A DNA stretch of 10,960 nt from CAZDGV01 sp964505195 (lineage in GTDB: Bacteria > Bacteroidota > Bacteroidia > Chitinophagales > Chitinophagaceae). The stretch is taken from assembly GCA_964505195.1 (NCBI GenBank), contig CAZDGV010000044.1:1-10960 (forward strand), written 5' to 3'. The position numbers and the translations under genes were made by a program. The notes under the pieces are model-generated. The model did not search any database. It was not told the DNA's origin and saw only the letters and a list, made by a program, of their open reading frames with translations. This document shows positions 6,677 to 10,960 of the stretch, piece by piece. Position 1 is the first letter of the stretch. Every line of letters begins with the position of its first letter.

Positions 6677-7918
6677 ATGATGCTGCTTATTGCTTTATTA
6701 ACCGTTTTTCTTGCTGTACTGGTGGTATATAAAAACAGGGGAGTGCAGCCAAGTTCCGTTTGGTTTGCACTGGCTATGGTGATTATTTCGGTGATTCAAT
6801 TAGCGCACTATTTTGCATTTGCAGGTGCTTCCACCACCTGGATGGCAATTTTCTTCATGCATCCTAGTCCGCTTTACTATTTACTGGGACCATTTATTTT
6901 TTTCTATATACGCGGCACATTAAAAGATGAGATGCGGCTTCGCCGTAAAGATGTCTTGCATTTTATTCCCTCTCTCATACACATTATAGGAATCATGCCC
7001 TATATACTTAAGCCATGGTCGTTTAAGTTGCATGTGGCTGAGCAAATGATGCAGGATGTTCACTATATGGTGATTGCAGATGATCTGATGTTATATCCGG
7101 TTATCATTAATATTATTATGCGTCCTGTAACATGGGTTGGATATACCGGTTATGCGCTTTTCCTTTTATTGCGTTTTCAAAGAAAATATCCTGTTGATGG
7201 AAGAGTGCCCATCAACCATGCGAGATATACGCTTCGTTTCATGCTGACTTTTTTGGTAATCTGTCTTTTAACACAGCTGTCTTATACTGCACTTTCGGTT
7301 GAATATTTTTTACATTTCGACAAGTCCACCGCTGCGTTCATCAATACTCCCTGGATTTGGGCAACCAACCTGGGAGTGGCAGCTATCCCGTTCATTTTAA
7401 TTTTGTATCCAGAGATTCTTTACGGCATACCCCGTATCCGAAAGAGTGAAGATCAACGTGATGGGGTGGCGGAGCAGTCGGAAGAGGGAATACTGCCGGT
7501 TATACTGGGGCAGAATATTCAGATTCAAGATTTGAAGTCGCGTGATTCGGATGCCTCCCATGAAAAGGGTTTTGAAGATTTGGCTGCTAAGATCATTGAA
7601 ACGATGGAGCGGCAGCAACCCTTTCTTAAACCCGATTTTAGTCCCGACGATCTGGCATCCATGCTGGATGTGCCCAAGCACCATCTGTATTACTGTTTTA
7701 GTAAAATCCTCAATACCCGTTTTACCCGTTTAAGAGCTGAGTACCGAGTGCGTTATGCCCAGCGACTGATAGATGTGGGCGCAACCCGTACCAAAACCCT
7801 CGAGGCCATCGGCCAGGAATCCGGTTTCTCCAACCGTATATCGTTTAACAATGCCTTCCGTGAAGTAGCAGGCTTGTCGCCCACTGACTATCTCCGAATG
7901 GCCCAAAAAAATGAGTGA
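6677..7918 (+). CDS. Membrane-anchored AraC-family transcriptional regulator
   Basis: The protein has 413 residues from the ATG at 6677. Its N-terminal half has about seven hydrophobic segments, near residues 1-18, 28-48, 62-78, 94-111, 149-166, 183-207 and 226-250. A charged linker follows (about 255-300). The C-terminal AraC-type double helix-turn-helix (about 317-409) includes FSPDDLASMLDVPKHHLYYCF as the first helix-turn-helix, AIGQESGFSNRISFNNAFREVAG as the second, and the family ending GLSPTDYLR. This seven-TM plus AraC layout is common in Bacteroidota; the membrane part presumably senses an envelope or external signal and the HTH binds DNA from the membrane. In-frame alternatives are ATG 6680 and TTG 6662; no clear ribosome-binding site decides between them. 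It precedes the giant repeat protein by 122 bases on the same strand, so it may control that gene. The ligand is unknown. Confidence 0.88.
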   Translation: MMLLIALLTVFLAVLVVYKNRGVQPSSVWFALAMVIISVIQLAHYFAFAGASTTWMAIFFMHPSPLYYLLGPFIFFYIRGTLKDEMRLRRKDVLHFIPSLIHIIGIMPYILKPWSFKLHVAEQMMQDVHYMVIADDLMLYPVIINIIMRPVTWVGYTGYALFLLLRFQRKYPVDGRVPINHARYTLRFMLTFLVICLLTQLSYTALSVEYFLHFDKSTAAFINTPWIWATNLGVAAIPFILILYPEILYGIPRIRKSEDQRDGVAEQSEEGILPVILGQNIQIQDLKSRDSDASHEKGFEDLAAKIIETMERQQPFLKPDFSPDDLASMLDVPKHHLYYCFSKILNTRFTRLRAEYRVRYAQRLIDVGATRTKTLEAIGQESGFSNRISFNNAFREVAGLSPTDYLRMAQKNE

Positions 7919-7931
7919 TTTCCTTTTTTTT

Positions 7932-7958
7932 TGGTAAAAAAATTACAATTTTTTACCA
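7932..7958. terminator. AT-rich perfect hairpin between regulator and repeat-protein genes
   Basis: TGGTAAAAAA (7932-7941) pairs perfectly with TTTTTTACCA (7949-7958) around a seven-base loop, 14 bases after the regulator's stop. A run of T (7924-7932) comes just before it, and the only U-run after the loop is within the stem. It could be a weak terminator for the regulator mRNA, an mRNA 3'-end stabiliser, or a protein-binding palindrome for the downstream gene. The structure is certain by eye; the role is not. Confidence 0.45.
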
Positions 7959-8040
7959 GGATGTTCATCTCCATTTTTAGCTGCCATGCTTTAATGGATT
8001 TCTTTTGCATGCAGTTAGTTGCAATTTCTCCACTCTTACT

Positions 8041-10960
8041 ATGAAACTTTCTTTAGTTATCCTCAGAATCTTACTGGTTCTATTGGTTTTATCGTATTCT
8101 ATTTCTATTCAAGGGCAGCATCTTACTATTAGTACTACGGGTGGACAAACGGGTACCTCGGGTAGTTCTTGGAGTAGTACAGCAACAGCTAACTCCGTAA
8201 CCATTACTTTCACGGGTACGGCTTCTATCCATCCTTCTGTAATTGAAGGCCATCTGAACGCTGGTAAAGATGTTTTGGTGCAATCCGGAACAGGTGGAAG
8301 TGATATAACCATATCCAATAACATAACATCAACAACATCTAGGAATTTAACTTTCAAAACAGTTGGTAATATTACTCTGGCAGCCGGTCGTTCTATCACC
8401 ACCGTAGGCGGGTCAATTGTATTGTGGGCTAACAGCGATGGAGAAACCACAAACGGAGGAGTATTCTTTGATCAAGGAGCTAGCATATCTACAAGTGGTG
8501 GTCATATTTGGATTGGTGGTGGTAGTGGCACCACCAGTTGGAATAACTTAACAGTAGGAAATGGATATGCAGTGAGTGGTAGAAATTTAATTGGATTTTT
8601 AACCAGAACTGCAGCAAAAATCGATTGGGATGCCGGTGTTTTGCTGGATGAAACCTCGCTCAATTCCGGTGGAGGCAATATCTACATTGCCGGTCAGCGC
8701 AACGCCCGCAACAACTATGACGGTGGAGCCGGTATCATCAACTACAGCGGCACAGCGGGCACAACTATCAATGCTGGAACAGGAACCATAGAGATCGCAG
8801 CCAGCGGGAACTACAGCGTGGGTACCAATGGGTTTATGACTGGGCTTCATCCGACTCAGGTCACAGGCGGGTTGTCGATCACGTCGTCCAACGCAACGGC
8901 CGCCAATGCCATAGGTATTACAGCGTCAACGCTGTCAAACACTCATAATGGAATGTTTGTTGAAGGTAATACGCAGTTTTTATCGACAGCGGCTACAAGC
9001 GGTGGCGGTATATCAATTAATACCTCATCTCCGGCTGGAACGGGCTGGAGCACCTGGGTACAAGTTGGTTCACTCAATGTTCTGAGTGCCTCTGGAGCCA
9101 TCAGCTTTAATGCAGGCAACTCTGGACTGGGTCTACATCCAAGTGCCGGTACAGGATTTCTGTACCTCGGTAGCAAAGCAGGTACATCTGTCACCAGCAG
9201 TACGGCGAGTATGATACTTACAGCAGACAGAATTGTGACCAACACCGGCAGTTCGATCAATGCGGCGTCATCCGGCACTTTGACGGTTGAATCGGCTGCT
9301 GCATCGTTCAGTCAAACTGTATCAAACAGCCAGTGGGTGTTTGGCACGGGTTTGACGGGGTTGAGGATTGGAAAAGAGAGTAATACGGCGGCTATCACGA
9401 TCGGTTCAGCCCAAACCATCGCGGGGCCCATCTCCATTTACGGAGGAGATATCGATATTAATGAAAATATAAACACGACGACGGGTGGGGCTGCAGGCGA
9501 TATTTTACTAAAATCGTCCGCAAACATTGTACTTGCTGGCAGTAAGTCATTGACTACCACCGGTGGCGATGTGATTTTCTGGGCCAACAGCGATGGCCAA
9601 ACTGCGGATGGCGGTGTATTCTTCAAGACCGGCAGTGCGGTTTCCACTTCTGGTGGGCACATCTGGATCGGTGGTGGCAGCGGCAATAACACCTGGAATG
9701 GTCTCACAGTAGGTAACGGCTGGGCGGTGAGTGGAAGAAACCCATCCGATTTAGGATACATTGGCGGTCTTAGTGATTGGTATGCAGGTGTAGCGTTCAT
9801 ACAGACCAACCTTTCTTCCGGCGGCGGTAATATTTATATAGCAGGCCAGCGGAATAGCAATTCTCCCGTAAATGTCGGCGCCGGAGTGATCAATAATAGT
9901 GGTACGGGAACGCTTATAGATGCAGGTGCTGGAACGGTCACGATTAGGGGCGACAACACAGCTGCAGGTAATGGCGCTTTTGGCATCATGACAGGGCTGC
10001 ATCCCAATGGGTACACCGGCAGGTTTACAGTTAAATCTTCAAACAGCACTGCTACAAACGCTATCACTGTTGATGGCACATCTTCGGCCGGTACAGGTGA
10101 TGGAATACTAATAGAAAACCATGCACGCTTTTTGTCCACTGCCACTACAAATGGGGGTGCCATATCCATCAGTGGAACAGGTTTCAGTGGCCGCAATGCC
10201 TTGTCTGTTGGCATTGGTGCTAACGCTGGCACACTCGATGTATTGAGCGCCTCCGGTTCAATCAATATTAACGTTGGCATTTATCCGCTTCTGGTAGCAA
10301 GTCAGGGAAATATGAAACTTGGATCTATACTAAATGACGCTGATGTTGGGAGCAGTACTGCCAACGTAGTCATTACTTCAAATAATGTGAGTTGGACAGG
10401 CAGTGTTCCAATCAGAACTTCAGGCACCTTGATGGTGACACCCACAGTAGGTGGCTCGTTTGCTGCAACACTTAATTCCAGCGCATTGAATTACTCCGGC
10501 ATATCGGGGCTGGTTCTTGGAAACGCCACCAATACTGCTGGTATAACGATTGATGCTATTACTCCCATAGCTGGTCCGATAGCAGTTTATGGCGGCAATA
10601 TTGCCATTAATCAAAATATCAGCACAACGAATAATGGTAATATAATTTTAAATGCAGAGACAGGTTCGCAATTAAGTTTTACAGGAAGCGGTATTTCATT
10701 AGCATCAAATAAAAGTATTACAACTAGTGGTACTGGCAGTGTCTCACTGTCTGGTCGAGGAGGTAATAGCAATGCTGGTTCACAATTCGGTATAGTGCTC
10801 GGGGCAGGATCTTCCATTACAACATCGGGGAGTGGAAATATTACATTGAACGGAATTGGAGGGAATGGCGGTACTTCCAAAAACTACGGGGTTAGTTTTG
10901 CATCTGGTACTAATATAAATATTTCCACCGAAGGTGGGAATATAGCCATCACAGGTGTAG
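8041..10960 (+). CDS. Giant secreted beta-strand-repeat (filamentous-adhesin-like) protein, C-terminus beyond the window
   Basis: An uninterrupted frame runs from the ATG at 8041 through 973 codons to the window edge with no stop. Residues 1-24 look like a signal peptide (MKLSLVILRILLVLLVLSYS core). The mature part is rich in Gly, Ser, Thr, Asn, Ala and Ile/Val, nearly free of Cys, and made of short strands such as GGNIYIAGQRN and GGHIWIGGGSG, typical of right-handed beta-helix surface proteins. LNAGKDVLVQS (72-82) followed by DITISNNIT (88-96) resembles motifs of filamentous-haemagglutinin-like repeat proteins. Two long repeats of about 385 residues and the start of a third are visible, then 33-34-residue repeats. 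I do not see the NPNL/NPNG motifs of a two-partner-secretion domain; in Bacteroidota such proteins usually leave by type IX secretion through a C-terminal signal, which would lie outside. Adhesion or matrix function is inferred; nothing here shows an enzyme. Confidence 0.85.
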   Translation, partial: MKLSLVILRILLVLLVLSYSISIQGQHLTISTTGGQTGTSGSSWSSTATANSVTITFTGTASIHPSVIEGHLNAGKDVLVQSGTGGSDITISNNITSTTSRNLTFKTVGNITLAAGRSITTVGGSIVLWANSDGETTNGGVFFDQGASISTSGGHIWIGGGSGTTSWNNLTVGNGYAVSGRNLIGFLTRTAAKIDWDAGVLLDETSLNSGGGNIYIAGQRNARNNYDGGAGIINYSGTAGTTINAGTGTIEIAASGNYSVGTNGFMTGLHPTQVTGGLSITSSNATAANAIGITASTLSNTHNGMFVEGNTQFLSTAATSGGGISINTSSPAGTGWSTWVQVGSLNVLSASGAISFNAGNSGLGLHPSAGTGFLYLGSKAGTSVTSSTASMILTADRIVTNTGSSINAASSGTLTVESAAASFSQTVSNSQWVFGTGLTGLRIGKESNTAAITIGSAQTIAGPISIYGGDIDINENINTTTGGAAGDILLKSSANIVLAGSKSLTTTGGDVIFWANSDGQTADGGVFFKTGSAVSTSGGHIWIGGGSGNNTWNGLTVGNGWAVSGRNPSDLGYIGGLSDWYAGVAFIQTNLSSGGGNIYIAGQRNSNSPVNVGAGVINNSGTGTLIDAGAGTVTIRGDNTAAGNGAFGIMTGLHPNGYTGRFTVKSSNSTATNAITVDGTSSAGTGDGILIENHARFLSTATTNGGAISISGTGFSGRNALSVGIGANAGTLDVLSASGSININVGIYPLLVASQGNMKLGSILNDADVGSSTANVVITSNNVSWTGSVPIRTSGTLMVTPTVGGSFAATLNSSALNYSGISGLVLGNATNTAGITIDAITPIAGPIAVYGGNIAINQNISTTNNGNIILNAETGSQLSFTGSGISLASNKSITTSGTGSVSLSGRGGNSNAGSQFGIVLGAGSSITTSGSGNITLNGIGGNGGTSKNYGVSFASGTNINISTEGGNIAITGV
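8272..9420 (+). repeat. Super-repeat unit 1 (about 383 codons)
   Basis: Boundaries were set by back-projecting the unit 2 start (AGPISIYGG at residue 461). Markers in order are WANSDG (129), GGHIWIGGGSG (about 152), LTVGNGYAVSGRN, GGNIYIAGQRN (Asn213), FMTGLHP (Met266), QFLSTAATSGGGISIN, and LNVLSASGAISFNAG (Val347). Each recurs 383-387 residues later. The exact phase of the unit is arbitrary. Confidence 0.85.
9421..10569 (+). repeat. Super-repeat unit 2 (383 codons)
   Basis: It repeats the markers of unit 1 in the same order and frame: WANSDG at 514, GGHIWIGGGSG, LTVGNGWAVSGRN, GGNIYIAGQRN (Asn597), IMTGLHP (Met650), RFLSTATTNGGAISIS, and LDVLSASGSININVG (Val734). Many matching residues use different codons in the two copies, so the duplication is not recent. 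Confidence 0.88.
10570..10960 (+). repeat. Super-repeat unit 3, diverged and incomplete
   Basis: It opens with AGPIAVYGGNIAINQNI (from residue 844), parallel to AGPISIYGGDIDINENI at 461, 383 residues earlier. After about 50 residues it departs from units 1 and 2: the WANSDG and WIGGGSG motifs are replaced by SLSGRGG and TLNGIGG, and short repeats take over. The window ends within it. Confidence 0.7.
10729..10960 (+). repeat. Short tandem protein repeats of 33-34 residues
   Basis: Three consecutive units start at residues 897 (GTGSVSLSGRGGNSN), 930 (GSGNITLNGIGGNGG) and 964 (EGGNIAITGV, cut by the edge), a spacing of 33 and 34 codons. Each shows a G-N/S-I/V-x-L/I strand, a GxGG turn, a [FV]GIVL/GVSF-like strand and an 'I(T/S)TSG' strand. 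This is the rung length expected of a beta-helix turn set. The GGDVIFWANSDG to GGHIWIGGGSG spacing of about 30 in units 1-2 shows the same ancestral module. Confidence 0.7.

Noticed and set aside
8109..10880. Minus-strand frames opposite the repeat protein (for example 9834-10280 and 10611-10880)
   Set aside because: Their Pro/Val/Leu-rich sequences are the complement of Gly/Thr/Asn-rich repeat codons and recur with the repeat. The plus frame has a start, a signal peptide and coherent protein repeats.
8041..10960. Repeats as a CRISPR array or DNA-level satellite
   Set aside because: The repeats are long, in frame, diverged at synonymous positions and conserved as protein, so they are coding repeats and not direct DNA repeats with spacers.
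8041..10960. Possible frameshift or pseudogene in the repeat protein
   Set aside because: The frame was followed through matching landmarks at residues 129/514, 213/597, 266/650, 347/734 and 461/844 and to the window edge. All stay in one frame with no stop.

Overview
The window looks like chromosome of a Bacteroidota bacterium, most likely Chitinophagaceae or a relative. Supporting signs are weak Shine-Dalgarno sequences, a 7-TM membrane-bound AraC-type regulator, a periplasmic S9 peptidase with TolB-like repeats, a YCF48/BNR-type secreted protein and a giant repetitive secreted protein. No RNA gene, insertion sequence, CRISPR array or origin was recognised. The taxonomic call rests on gene style and is an inference.

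Layout. (1) 1-887, minus strand: the N-terminal 295 residues of a secreted beta-propeller-like BNR/YCF48 protein, cut by the window edge. (2) 888-1046: divergent intergenic region with a nested inverted repeat and weak promoter-like boxes. (3) 1047-4300, plus strand: hutH and hutU, overlapping by one base, which encode the first two steps of histidine catabolism (histidine to urocanate to imidazolone propionate). The later genes (hutI, then hutG or a formiminotransferase) are not in the window. (4) 4388-6361: a secreted S9 prolyl-oligopeptidase-family peptidase, followed by a strong intrinsic terminator. (5) 6362-6676: an intergenic region with a 9-bp inverted repeat. (6) 6677-7918: a membrane-anchored AraC-family regulator. 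(7) 8041 to the window end: a very large secreted repeat protein with no stop codon in the window (973 codons seen). It is built from in-frame super-repeats of about 385 residues that give way to short repeats of about 33 residues.

How the parts may work together. The hut pair is a coupled catabolic unit. The S9 peptidase downstream could supply peptide-derived amino acids, including histidine, but it has its own 87-bp leader and the link is only positional. The membrane AraC regulator sits 122 bp upstream of the giant surface protein on the same strand and is the natural candidate for its control. The least ordinary part of the window is 6430-10960: regulator, inverted repeat and mosaic repeat adhesin. 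The rest is ordinary housekeeping or catabolic content.
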